54,661 bases of DNA, from NCBI GenBank assembly GCA_009731375.1, contig BJOX01000377.1, positions 562,240 through 616,900 on the forward strand. Direction: 5' to 3'. Positions within the stretch are counted from its first letter, which is position 1, and every line of letters begins with the position of its first letter. A program made the position numbers and the translations under genes. This document shows positions 19,907 through 30,759 of this stretch, piece after piece. This stretch comes from Paulinella micropora. Lineage: Eukaryota > Cercozoa > Imbricatea > Euglyphida. Under the pieces are notes generated by a model, which saw nothing but the letters and a program-made list of their open reading frames with translations, was not told where the DNA came from and did no database searches.

Positions 19907-20917
19907 ATGGACAACAAACATAGTCAGCAACAACAAGAAGAAACTCCTGAGCAGACAGAGCGGAAAGAAAAACTTGAAGAAGTGGCCGAGATACATTTTC
20001 AATCAAAGCCCGCTAAGATATGGAACACAATAACATCACCAGAAGCAAAACCACTAAGTCAAGTATTTATTGATTTAATGGATATGTCAAAAGTTGCAAC
20101 AAAGAAAGGTAATGCTAACTATAATTTCGGATTAGTTGCTATAGATTATATAGCAGTCGTGGATGGATTGAGCCAGTCAAAAATAAAACAACTGGTTATG
20201 TCTTAGAAGGGTTAAAAAAATATTTACTAAAAAAGTTCCTGAAAGAATTACTTCAGATAATGGTGGTGAATTCAAAGGACAAGTCAGTGAATATTTCAGA
20301 CAAAATAATATTGAACATAGGACTGTTCAAGTAGTGGATCACAGAACAATGGATATAATTGATAGGTTTATTAGAACGATACGGAATGAATTAAACTTAA
20401 TATGGGAATTTAATGAAAATTTTGAGTGGGTTCCTATTATTCATGAGGTTGTTGATGCTTATAATAAAACATATCACAACACAATTAAAGCAGTTCCGAT
20501 TAATGTTTATGAAGGAACTGAAAAGAACACTCAAGAAATATACAGAAATCCTTTAATTAATGAATTCCCTAAGGGTACAAGAGTAAGAAAGGAACTTGAA
20601 AGAACTATTTTTTCTAAAGGCGACAAGCAATTCAGTAAAACTATATTCAAGGTTAAGGGTAGTAAAGGATTTAAAGTTATCCTATCAGAAGAGGACTTAG
20701 TCAGACCGTCAGAATTATTAAAGACTAAAGTTGAAGAGCACCATGAAGAAGAAGAACCGAAGGAGCAGTTATCAGACAAAGTAAAACAAATTACAAAAGA
20801 GAAAAAAATATTAATTTATTAAAATCACTTGAAGTAAAACCGGAAAAATACGGAGCAGTGCTAGAATTAAAAAGAAAAAAGAGATTATGGATTTATAATA
20901 TTTTTAATTATTTTTAG
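19907..20917 (+). pseudogene. int: Retroviral-type (rve) DDE integrase, frameshifted
   Basis: About 335 codons in at least two frames. The catalytic core has a first Asp in VFIDLMDMSK, a second in ITSDNGGEFKG and, about 35 residues on, HRTMDIIDRFIRTIRNEL, where the third acidic residue of the usual ERF motif reads Asp. A C-terminal SH3-like region follows (FPKGTRVR, KFKV-like strands), then an acidic tail. A frame change near 20150 falls in the DYYS region, probably one missing T. Another near 20808 in a poly-A run would extend the protein to 20917. Integrases of this family join Polinton ends to the target and make the 6-bp duplication seen here. A zinc-binding N-terminal domain is not obvious. 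Confidence 0.85.
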
Positions 20918-21449
20918 TTTGAATGTATTTCTTATGTTTTGTGGTTGTCTCATGAATTTCTTTCCCATTTCTCCTAATACTTGACCCACATTCGCATTTT
21001 ATTTTTTCTTTAGTTAAATCATCATTTGACAGATTTATTCCTTTCATTCTTAATTCGTGATTGCTTGATAAAAGATGTCGTGCTTTGTAAGCATTTGTTG
21101 TCTCTTCACCACATTCACATATAAATTTTTTCTTCATCCATTCCTTATTCCATTCATTTTTGTATTGTTGTTTATTTTGCTTAACTCGTTCATCATTGTA
21201 TTTTTTCCAAACTTCATATTTAGGTTTTATGTTTTCTTCATAAAATCTATTTGCTTCCTCTAGTGCTTGTTCCTTATTTCTTTTTCCAAACTCTGAAAAA
21301 TTAAACATTTTCTTTTTTATTTTACCTTCTTCACACCATTGAACTAGAACGAATTCACATGAACCTGTAATTAATTTTGGTCTTGTTTCCTTTATTATAT
21401 ATACTCCTCCCTTTGAAATGTTGATAGGTTGCTCTTTTGTGTCTGTCAT
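20904..21449 (-). CDS. Zinc-finger-like protein with AP2-like N-terminal region
   Basis: A 181-aa protein with two C-terminal CxC-His-His modules (KFICECGEETTNAYKARH and KIKCECGSSIRRNGKEIH) of the same style as the tail of the GIY-YIG protein at 14399. The N-terminal 70 residues (FVLVQWCEEGKIKKKMF, then an Ala-rich helix EQALEEANRFYEE) faintly recall AP2-type DNA-binding domains that accompany homing nucleases. No nuclease motif is visible. It starts 83 bases from the right TIR and overlaps the probable integrase end by a few bases, tail to tail. A DNA-binding role is inference. Confidence 0.65.
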   Translation of the reverse strand: MTDTKEQPINISKGGVYIIKETRPKLITGSCEFVLVQWCEEGKIKKKMFNFSEFGKRNKEQALEEANRFYEENIKPKYEVWKKYNDERVKQNKQQYKNEWNKEWMKKKFICECGEETTNAYKARHLLSSNHELRMKGINLSNDDLTKEKIKCECGSSIRRNGKEIHETTTKHKKYIQTKNN

Positions 21450-21532
21450 TTTTTATATATAGGATATTATATTATGTCTTTAATATGAATATATATGTGT
21501 CTTTATTTTATTTCTTTAAATAATAATTATTT

Positions 21533-21869
21533 ACAGATAGCCTTTTTTCTTTCTTTTGTCTTTCTGTATTTGTTATAAATAACTGCTCTTAGTGGCAAAA
21601 CACTTCTCACACCTGATACCAGATAACACCAACTTTGCCACACTTGGTGCGGTATTTTTTCTGCTTACACCAACTCTGACACTGGACAACTTTTTGCTTT
21701 TTGTGTAAAGTAGTCCAGAGAGAAATTCGTAATAAGAGAGATTTTAATGAAATTGATGTTTTGAACTTAGAGAGAACAGGTAGCCTCAAAACTAAATAAC
21801 GGCTCTTAGTGTGGTTTCTGTGATGAAACTGCACTGAAGATCTGTGACAGAGTGGCACCCTATACTACT
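21533..21869 (-). repeat. Right terminal inverted repeat of the Polinton
   Basis: Reverse complement of 1860-2196 over 337 bases with one substitution. The element ends ...CCCTATACTACT at 21869 and host sequence resumes with GTAACT, the right copy of the target duplication (one mismatch with the left copy). Confidence 0.95.
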
Positions 21870-22015
21870 GTAACTTCCTCTGCAATCTTTCGCTTTTTGC
21901 AAAAATCGCATCATTTGTCATAATAGACATAAGTGAGGTCAGTGCTGATGTCGGAATTTTCCAGGCTGACACCTAGCTCAGGAACATAAAAAATTTCAAG
22001 CACACAATTATGTTT
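21870..22015. other. Right flank of the Polinton, no gene
   Basis: Host-like AT-rich sequence that continues the left flank across the insertion. It includes the right target duplication at 21870-21875. No coding signal is seen before the microsatellite block. Confidence 0.6.
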
Positions 22016-22490
22016 GCGAAAATTCTTCTGTTCTGTTCTCCTCTTCTGTTCTGTCTGTCTGTTCTCTGTTCTGTCTGTCTGTTCTGTCTGTCTGTTCTGT
22101 CTGTCTGTCTGTTCTGTCTGCTCTGTCTGTCTGTTCTGTCTATCTGTCGGTCTGTCTGTCTGTCTATTTCCCTCCTTTTCTTCCTACTTCCTTGGACCTT
22201 CCTTTACTCCCTCTGGTTTTTTGTTTCTTCTCTTTCTTGTTCCTTCTTGACTGTGTATGTCATTCCTCCCCCCCTTTTTTTTTTCCTTCTTCAGCTTCCT
22301 ATCCTGTTTGTTTGCTTGCTTTCTTCCTGTGTTTCTCTCTATTCTTTCCTCTGATCTTTTATTCTTGTTATTCTTTTCCTTGAAAAGAACTTTACTATTA
22401 CGCGCTCTCTCTCTCTCATCTCATCTCATCCCATCAATCTCATCTCACCCCATCTTTCTCTTTCTCTCTCTCTCTCTCTCTCTCCCTCTC

Positions 22491-22563
<73 letters not shown>

Positions 22564-22927
22564 NNNNNNNNNNNNNNNNNNNNNNNNNNNNNNNNNNNNN
22601 NNNNNNNNNNNNNNNNNNNNNNNNNNNNNNNNNNNNNNNNNNNNNNNNNNNNNNNNNNNNNNNNNNNNNNNNNNNNNNNNNNNNNNNNNNNNNNNNNNNN
22701 NNNNNNNNNNNNNNNNNNNNNNNNNNNNNNNNNNNNNNNNNNNNNNNNNNNNNNNNNNNNNNNNNNNNNNNNNNNNNNNNNNNNNNNNNNNNNNNNNNNN
22801 NNNNNNNNNNNNNNNNNNNNNNNNNNNNNNNNNNNNNNNNNNNNNNNNNNNNNNNNNNNNNNNNNNNNNNNNNNNNNNNNNNNNNNNNNNNNNNNNNNNN
22901 NNNNNNCTCTCTCTCTCTCTTTCTCTC

Positions 22928-22978
<51 letters not shown>

Positions 22979-23160
22979 GCTGGTAAGTAGGTAGGTACGT
23001 CGATAGGTAAGTAAGTAGGTAGTTACGTAGGTAGGTAGGTAAATGGGTAGGCAGACACCTACGCTCTCTCTCTCTCTCTCCCTCTTCTTCTTCTTCTTCT
23101 TCTTCTTCTTCTTCTTCTTCTTCTTCTTCTTCTTCTCTCTCTCTCTCTCTCTCTTTCTCT
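22015..23160. repeat. CTGT and CT microsatellites, CTT run, with a 343-base gap
   Basis: A pyrimidine-rich strand: imperfect TCTG repeats (22023-22170), long CT repeats (about 22400-22976), GTAG-type tetramers (about 22980-23045) and a CTT run (about 23085-23135). Ns occupy 22564-22906 inside the CT tract, where assembly failed. Long Ser/Leu-type open frames across it are repeat artefacts. Confidence 0.9.
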
Positions 23161-23790
<630 letters not shown>

Positions 23791-23799
23791 TATATCATA

Positions 23800-25530
<1,731 letters not shown>

Positions 25531-25574
25531 TATATATATATATATATTTATACATATTTATTAATATATTAAAA

Positions 25575-25960
25575 ATCTACGTTAGGCCTGATAAAACAAA
25601 TGCCATTTTGTCCCTTGCGGCCTGACCAGGTAAGAATTGCCGTTTTGTACCCGCGGACCGGCCTGATGACCATTGCCATTTTGTACCCGCAAAGTGGCAC
25701 TAGTTGCACGGCCTGCCCAGACCACTCAAAATGGCATTTCCGCGCGAAATCGGCATTGGTTGCACGGCCGGCCCGAAAGGGGAAAAGTGACATCTGCTAT
25801 CCACAAGCACAACTTTTTCCACAACCACAACTTTTTCCACAACCGCAAAGTGGCATTTTACCGGGAAATTTCGGCATTCGCGCATCACTGCTTGTTCGGC
25901 CATATCACATGCAAAATTGGCATTTCACATGGGAATTTCGGCATTTGCGTATCACTGCTT
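25575..25960 (+). repeat. Diverged short tandem repeat with NTGCCATTTTGT units
   Basis: Degenerate units of about 50 bases share GGCCTGA, then TTGCCATTTTGTACCCGC or its complement-like variants (25588-25800), followed by related GGCATTT-containing units (about 25850-25960). They are too diverged to count precisely. No gene is present. Confidence 0.55.
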
Positions 25961-25969
25961 GTTTCGGCC

Positions 25970-27180
25970 GTATCACATCTGGGTCCAGATCGGGCACCAA
26001 GGCAGCTGAGAATATACATAGGGAACACGGTGTCCAATCTGGACCCACCCATGGTCACGGCTCAAGATGTCAGTCGACACATCCGGGTCCACCTCGGGCA
26101 CCAAGGCAGCTGAGAATATACATAGGGAACACTGTGTCCAATCTGGACCCACCGACGGACAGAGGAGGAGGGAGGGGGGGGGGAGGCCTGGCGCCCAAAT
26201 GATCAAGCCGGGGCTACACACAGGACTCTCTCCCATGCTTGATCATTTGGGCGCCGGCCCCCTTCCCCCCCCCTCCTCTGTCCGTTGGTGTTGTGTGTAG
26301 CAGTCGGTGGGTCCGGATTGGACACCACAGCAGTTGAAAATATACATAGGGAACACGATGTCCAATCTGGACCCACCCCCTGTCACAGCCCAGGTTGCCC
26401 GTCGACACATCTGGGTCCGGATCGGACACCACCGCAGTTGAAAATATACATAGGGAACACGATGTCCAATCTGGACCCACCCAGGGTCGCAGCTCAAGTT
26501 GCCGGTCGACACAACTGGGTCCGGATCGGACACCACCGCAGTCGAAAATATACATAGGGAACATGGTGTCCAATCTGGACCCACCCCCTGTCACAGCCCA
26601 AGTTGTCCGTCGACACATTTGGGTCCACATCGGACACCACAGCAGTTGAAAATATATATAGGGAACACGGTGTCCAATCTGGACCCACAAACGGACAGAG
26701 GAAGAGGGGGGGGGGAGGCCTGGCGCCCAAATGATCAAGCCGGGGCTACACACAGGACTCTCGCCCTTGCTTGACACCCCCTTATCCTCCCTCTTGTTCG
26801 TAGCCGTCGGTGGGTCCGGATCGGACACCATGGCGGTTGAAAATATACATAGTGAACACGATGTCCAATCTGGACCCACCCCTGTCACAGCTCAAGTTGT
26901 CGGTCGACACAAGTGGGTCCGGATCGGACACCATGGCGGTTGAAAATATACATAGGGAACACGATGTCCAATCTGGACCCACCCCTGTCGCGGCTCAAGT
27001 CGCTCGTCGAGCAACTCAAGTTGCTCGCCGGGCAGCTCAAGTCGCTCGTCGAGCAACTCGAGTCGCTCGCCGGGCAGCTCAAGTTGTCGGTCGACACAGG
27101 TGGGTCCAGATCGGGCACCAAGGCAGTTGAAAATATACATAGGGAACACGATGTCCAATCTGGACCCACCCCAAGGTCGC
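25970..27180 (+). repeat. 104-bp minisatellite, about nine units, each with a hairpin
   Basis: The anchor GGGAACAC occurs at 26021, 26125, 26349, 26453, 26557, 26661, 26852 (variant), 26955 and 27142. Adjacent spacing is 104 (once 103). Each unit contains TGGGTCCGGATCGGACA and, about 35 bases on, TGTCCAATCTGGACCCA. These are inverted repeats matching at about 15 of 17 positions, so every unit can fold. Larger spacings hold insertions: a purine-rich GC segment with a 19-bp palindrome (26160-26290 and 26690-26800) and a doubled 42-bp motif (about 26995-27080). The open frames here (YIGNT and NLDPP repeats) come from the satellite. Confidence 0.9.
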
Positions 27181-27780
27181 AGTCGCGAAAGACAGCAGAA
27201 GAAAAGGAGGGGGGAGGGGGGGGCGCCACAGCCTGCTAGCTGCCAGAACCGTGGTTGCGGCGGGGGGGAGGACGGGAGGTTGGCGAACCTGGCGGGCAAC
27301 GCTGGTTCTGACAAGGGTGGTAGGACTGCTTCTCGGTGGTCTCCTGTTCGCTAGTATACATATTCGAATAGCCCGTGCCACGAGGAAGCTAATGCTGCAA
27401 AAATCACGCAAAAAGCTACAGGATTGGCCGAGATAGCCCACTGACAAGTTTTGGGCGGAAAAAACCTTGATTTTTGCGGTGGGCGGTGGGCGGTGGCGGG
27501 GAGGGGTGGCAAAAAGGAAATGAGCAAAATCAGTGTGTGGGATTTTTGGCCCCGCCGGGTAACTGTGACGTGGCGTGAGCCCAGGGGAATTTTGGCCTCA
27601 GAACCCTAGGCCTGTTGAACTAGGGAAATGGGTAGCTGATAGGAATGGAACCCTTGATGTTTTTGAGCATGTTTGCAGGTGTGTGGTGCTGTGTGTATAT
27701 ACATCCTGAAAGGTTGCATTGAAATGAACACGTTCCACTTACACACACACAAATTGCGTGTAGTTTAGCTGCAAACAGTG
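27180..27780. other. Unique spacer between satellites, no gene recognised
   Basis: GC-rich start, then mixed sequence. A diverged partial copy of the B-type unit of the 169-bp satellite can be seen at about 27372-27440 (ATAGCCCGTGCCACGAGGAA, CAAAAATCACGC). No frame here carries a recognisable domain. Confidence 0.5.
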
Positions 27781-28456
27781 ACTTGGAAAAATGGGGGTGG
27801 CCCCATTTTTCCGCGACTTTGACCAAGTGGTTGGAAAGCGCCCCGAAGGTTCCCATAAGGTTTGAGGGTAGATTTAGATAGCCCTCAGCAAGACGAATCT
27901 AACGCACCAAAAATTTTGAAAGGCCAGCCGAGATTAGTCGCAAACAGTCACTTGGAAAAATAGGGTCGGCCCCATTTTTCAGTGACTTTGACCAAGCGGC
28001 TGGACAGCTCCCAGAGGGCCCCCATAAGAAGTAAGGGTGGATTTAAATAGCCCGCATCACAAGGAAGCTAGTGCATCAAAAATCTCGCCAAAATACTCAA
28101 GATTGGTTACAAACTGTCACTTAGAAAAATGGTGTCGGCCCCATTTTTCTGTGACTTTGATCAAGTGGTTGGACAGCGCCCCGAGGGTACCCATAAGAAA
28201 TGAGAGTAGATTTAGATAGCCCAGATCAGGACGAATCTAACGCAACAAAAATTTTGAAAATCAGGCCGAGATTAGTCGCAAACGGTCACTTGGAAAAGTG
28301 GGGTCGGCCCCATTTTTCCGTGACTTTGACCAAGTGGTTGGACGGCTCTCAGAGGACCCCCATAAGAATTGAGGGTAGATTTAGATAGCCCGCATGCATC
28401 ACAAGGAAGCTAGTGCAGCAAAAATTACGCCAAAATACTCAAGATTAGCTTAGATA
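27781..28456 (+). repeat. 169-bp satellite, four units in A-B-A-B higher-order arrangement
   Basis: Units start at 27781, 27950, 28119 and 28288, spaced exactly 169. All share ACTTGGAAAAATGGGGTCGG followed by the inverted CCCATTTTTC, a short hairpin. Units 1 and 3 share the downstream form ACGAATCTAACGCA and TTTTGAAA. Units 2 and 4 share CACAAGGAAGCTAGTGCA and CGCCAAAATACTCAAGATT. The real period is therefore about 338 bp, duplicated. The array ends immediately before the GC-rich viral block. Confidence 0.9.
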
Positions 28457-28486
28457 GATTCGTTTGAAGTTAGGCGTTTTTAGCTT

Positions 28487-29671
28487 GTGTACGTGTGTGC
28501 AATAGCGTACATGACAGTGCTCTGCGTTGCGTATGGCGTGGCCTGCCAAGCAAGCGGCAAGGGGGGCAGCCTCGGCGACAGCGGGCCACTGCCAGCGCCA
28601 ATGGCAGAGTGCGAGCTCGTTTGCCAGGGGGGCGCTGCGTCTGTGGGTATAGCCTGCTCAGCATGCATGCCCGTGGGCCCAGTCGACCTTCCCGGCGACG
28701 TTGCTCAAACTCCGTCACTGTTCGTGCCAGTGCCCACCGGACTGGACGATGGGAGCGACGGGGAGGACGAGGAAGAGGACATCGACATCGTTACGATCGA
28801 CCCGCCGCTGCCTACGGAGCCGCTACCGCTGCCGATCGCGCCCGCGCCGCTACCTACGGAGCCGCTACCGCTGCCGACCGCGCCCCCCGCGCCCGCCCCG
28901 GAGGAGGAGGAGGAGAGGCCCAGCAAGCGGCGCCGACTGCGCTTCACCGGCAAACTATTCCGCTACCGCGAGCTCCAGCGCCCTACGGCAGAGGAGAAGA
29001 AGCGATGCAACTGGGACGAGCGCGACGGGGACGCTATCAAGGTGACCTGGGAGGACCTGCAGACCAAGCGCCGCTCATGGAGACTGGAGCCACTGCGCAG
29101 CGTGCGGAAGTGGAAAAAGAAGGAAGGTCCCTACGCGCATGCGCACTGGAAGCGAACTATCGAGACGGAGGTCATGGCCAAGGACACTCCGTACAGGCCT
29201 GTCGGAGACTCTAGCGCTGTGCCTCGTGCCGGAGCCCGCTCAGCGGGCACGGCCGTGGTACAGCGCTACCGTCTCGACAAGCCGTACGCGTGCCTGGCCA
29301 TGGCCTTGTTCAACTTGTGCAACGCGCCAAAGCGGTACAAGGAAAAGCTACGCTCCGACTTCAAGAAATCAGTGGATTGCGTCCCCGTGTTCTACGAGTA
29401 CTTGGACGCATTGGAGAAGCATGGGCAGTCGTTGGCCATCGTCTCGCGCAAGCCCGTGAAGACGCGTGGTACCGCTTGGCTATCCGATAGAGCCGCTCCG
29501 CTTGGTATACTCGTCCTTGGCGGCCATGCCTACGGTGTCGACCCCGCGAGGCAGTTAGTATTTGACGGTAAGTCTAAAGTGGCCCGCCCACTGAAGGACC
29601 TCGAAGCCTTGGGCATCCATCCCTCCAACACTTGGTACGAGTGGCTGACCGTGACGCCGCTCCGAGACTGA
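28487..29671 (+). CDS. Unknown protein with possible papain-like cysteine peptidase domain
   Basis: Up to 394 aa. The N-terminal 85 residues are low-information and later starts (28601 or 28667) are possible. A strongly acidic stretch (DGSDGEDEEEDIDIV) is followed by Pro-rich repeats (PLPTEPLPLP twice) and a basic RPSKRRRLR, a likely nuclear localisation signal. The C-terminal domain has Cys269 in KPYACLAMALFNLC, a hydrophobic helix start, and about 78 residues later ILVLGGHAYGVD with His347 and Asp352. This is the spacing and context of papain/OTU-like thiol peptidases. It is the first gene of the GC-rich block. The peptidase call is pattern-based and uncertain; deubiquitinase or virion maturation roles are both possible. 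Confidence 0.55.
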   Translation: MYVCAIAYMTVLCVAYGVACQASGKGGSLGDSGPLPAPMAECELVCQGGAASVGIACSACMPVGPVDLPGDVAQTPSLFVPVPTGLDDGSDGEDEEEDIDIVTIDPPLPTEPLPLPIAPAPLPTEPLPLPTAPPAPAPEEEEERPSKRRRLRFTGKLFRYRELQRPTAEEKKRCNWDERDGDAIKVTWEDLQTKRRSWRLEPLRSVRKWKKKEGPYAHAHWKRTIETEVMAKDTPYRPVGDSSAVPRAGARSAGTAVVQRYRLDKPYACLAMALFNLCNAPKRYKEKLRSDFKKSVDCVPVFYEYLDALEKHGQSLAIVSRKPVKTRGTAWLSDRAAPLGILVLGGHAYGVDPARQLVFDGKSKVARPLKDLEALGIHPSNTWYEWLTVTPLRD

Positions 29672-29799
29672 CATCAGTGGGTAGGGGTTTTATTAATAAG
29701 ACAGGATTTAGCAAACTAATTAAAATGTGTTATTCGCCTGGTACTGTTATTAAATCAGTAGATTGGACAATTACAACTGTTTTAATTAAATGTACAATT

Positions 29800-30759
29800 T
29801 TAGTTCCTAACAAAGGATGGCATGCGAACCAGGAAGGGCCACTCGTTGAAGGGCCGGTGCCCCTGGGGAATCGAAGAGAAGGAGTTTAGGCGGTATGCCA
29901 TATGCTCGAACACTGCTTGTAGCCCCGCGTTCAGACGAAATTCTGCGAACAGCCAGTACAGGATCTTGTACCCTGTTAAGAGTGACGCTGGATAGGCGAT
30001 GCCAGGCACGGATGCTAACACGTTCGTGTTCAGGGTATCGTCCCATGGAGAACACCTTCGTAGCCAGTCTGCAGCTGCCGCTTGCTTGAAGATTGGGTTG
30101 CTGTACATCCCGCGTGCATCCTCTGACTGTACCACCGTCCAGTATGCGTGCTCGTGTAGCGGGAACTGTGCCTCTAGTATCTTCCCGATCACGTGACGTT
30201 GGTGGAATCCGTTAGACAGCGTGAGGATATGCAAATGAGCAAAGCAGACAGCTGGTTCGAGGTAGGAGCAAACAATGCTAGCCATCTCAGGGATCAGGTA
30301 AGGCGCCAGTGCAATCGGTGCCGCGTGCGGAAGAAGCAAGAGCTCCGCGATCTCGCTGGGAGAATTCCAGTATCCGCCCAAAATGTTCATGTCCAGCACG
30401 GACAGCCTGGTCTCTCCCGGGCAGACCACGAGGTGGTGCTTGGTCCCGTCATCGAAAGATCGATATTCCAGGTCTCGCTTGCTAGGGTCTTGGCCGAATT
30501 CAATTGACGCTGGTAGTGCTGCTTGGATGGGAAACTTACTCGTCGGCCAGTGAAGTCCGTCCGCGAGCGCGTCCAGCTCCGCCTGTTCGGACGGTGGTGC
30601 AGCCGACCGTCTCGCCAGTGTCGCCAGGGTGAACGGGGCTCGGACGCTGGGCACGGCGGGCGGGTCGGTCAGACGGACGAACGCTGTAATGAGCGGTTGG
30701 CCGGTCAGCCGTCGGTGCTTGGTGGTACGGTCGTGTCGGTCGTCACCTTGTCTGCGCAT
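29800..30759 (-). CDS. Unknown protein with N-terminal PIP-box-like motif
   Basis: A 319-aa protein from the ATG at 30759; an in-frame ATG at 30936 would add 59 residues read through repeats and is less likely. No domain is recognised. Residues about 21-28 read QPLITAFV, close to the PCNA-interacting pattern (Q, two residues, I/L/M, two residues, aromatic), preceded by basic residues as usual. The body is Leu/Ala-rich and apparently globular (ILTLSNGFHQRHVIGKIL and YKILYWLFAEFRLN). It is convergent with the preceding gene across an AT-rich spacer (29672-29799). Because the element carries a PCNA-like clamp, a replication or repair role is a reasonable guess only. Confidence 0.6.
   Translation of the reverse strand: MRRQGDDRHDRTTKHRRLTGQPLITAFVRLTDPPAVPSVRAPFTLATLARRSAAPPSEQAELDALADGLHWPTSKFPIQAALPASIEFGQDPSKRDLEYRSFDDGTKHHLVVCPGETRLSVLDMNILGGYWNSPSEIAELLLLPHAAPIALAPYLIPEMASIVCSYLEPAVCFAHLHILTLSNGFHQRHVIGKILEAQFPLHEHAYWTVVQSEDARGMYSNPIFKQAAAADWLRRCSPWDDTLNTNVLASVPGIAYPASLLTGYKILYWLFAEFRLNAGLQAVFEHMAYRLNSFSSIPQGHRPFNEWPFLVRMPSFVRN

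Larger units (their letters stand above)
1860..21869. mobile_element. Complete Polinton/Maverick element with TIRs and 6-bp target duplication
   Basis: Inverted repeats of 337 bp bound a 20,010-bp unit that starts 5'-AGTAGTATAGGG and ends with its complement. Flanking hexamers are GTAACC and GTAACT. AG termini, TIRs of hundreds of bases and 6-bp duplications are hallmarks of Polintons. Inside are the defining genes: protein-primed DNA polymerase B, retroviral-type integrase, FtsK/HerA-like ATPase, adenain-like protease, major and minor capsid proteins. The TIRs differ at one position (1944), implying a recent insertion or TIR homogenisation. The integrase lies near the right end and the polymerase near the left end. 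Genes run in alternating blocks on both strands. Confidence 0.95.

Noticed and set aside
25600-27447. Overlapping open frames with repeated YIGNT and NLDPP peptides
   Set aside because: They follow the 104-bp satellite period on both strands; no start, domain or codon signal supports a gene.
25970-28456. CRISPR-like regular repeats
   Set aside because: Units are contiguous 104- and 169-bp satellites without short repeats separated by unique spacers, in eukaryotic DNA.
29632-29889. 85-codon frame in the spacer after the first right-block gene
   Set aside because: It overlaps the end of the upstream gene and an AT-rich convergent spacer; no motif.
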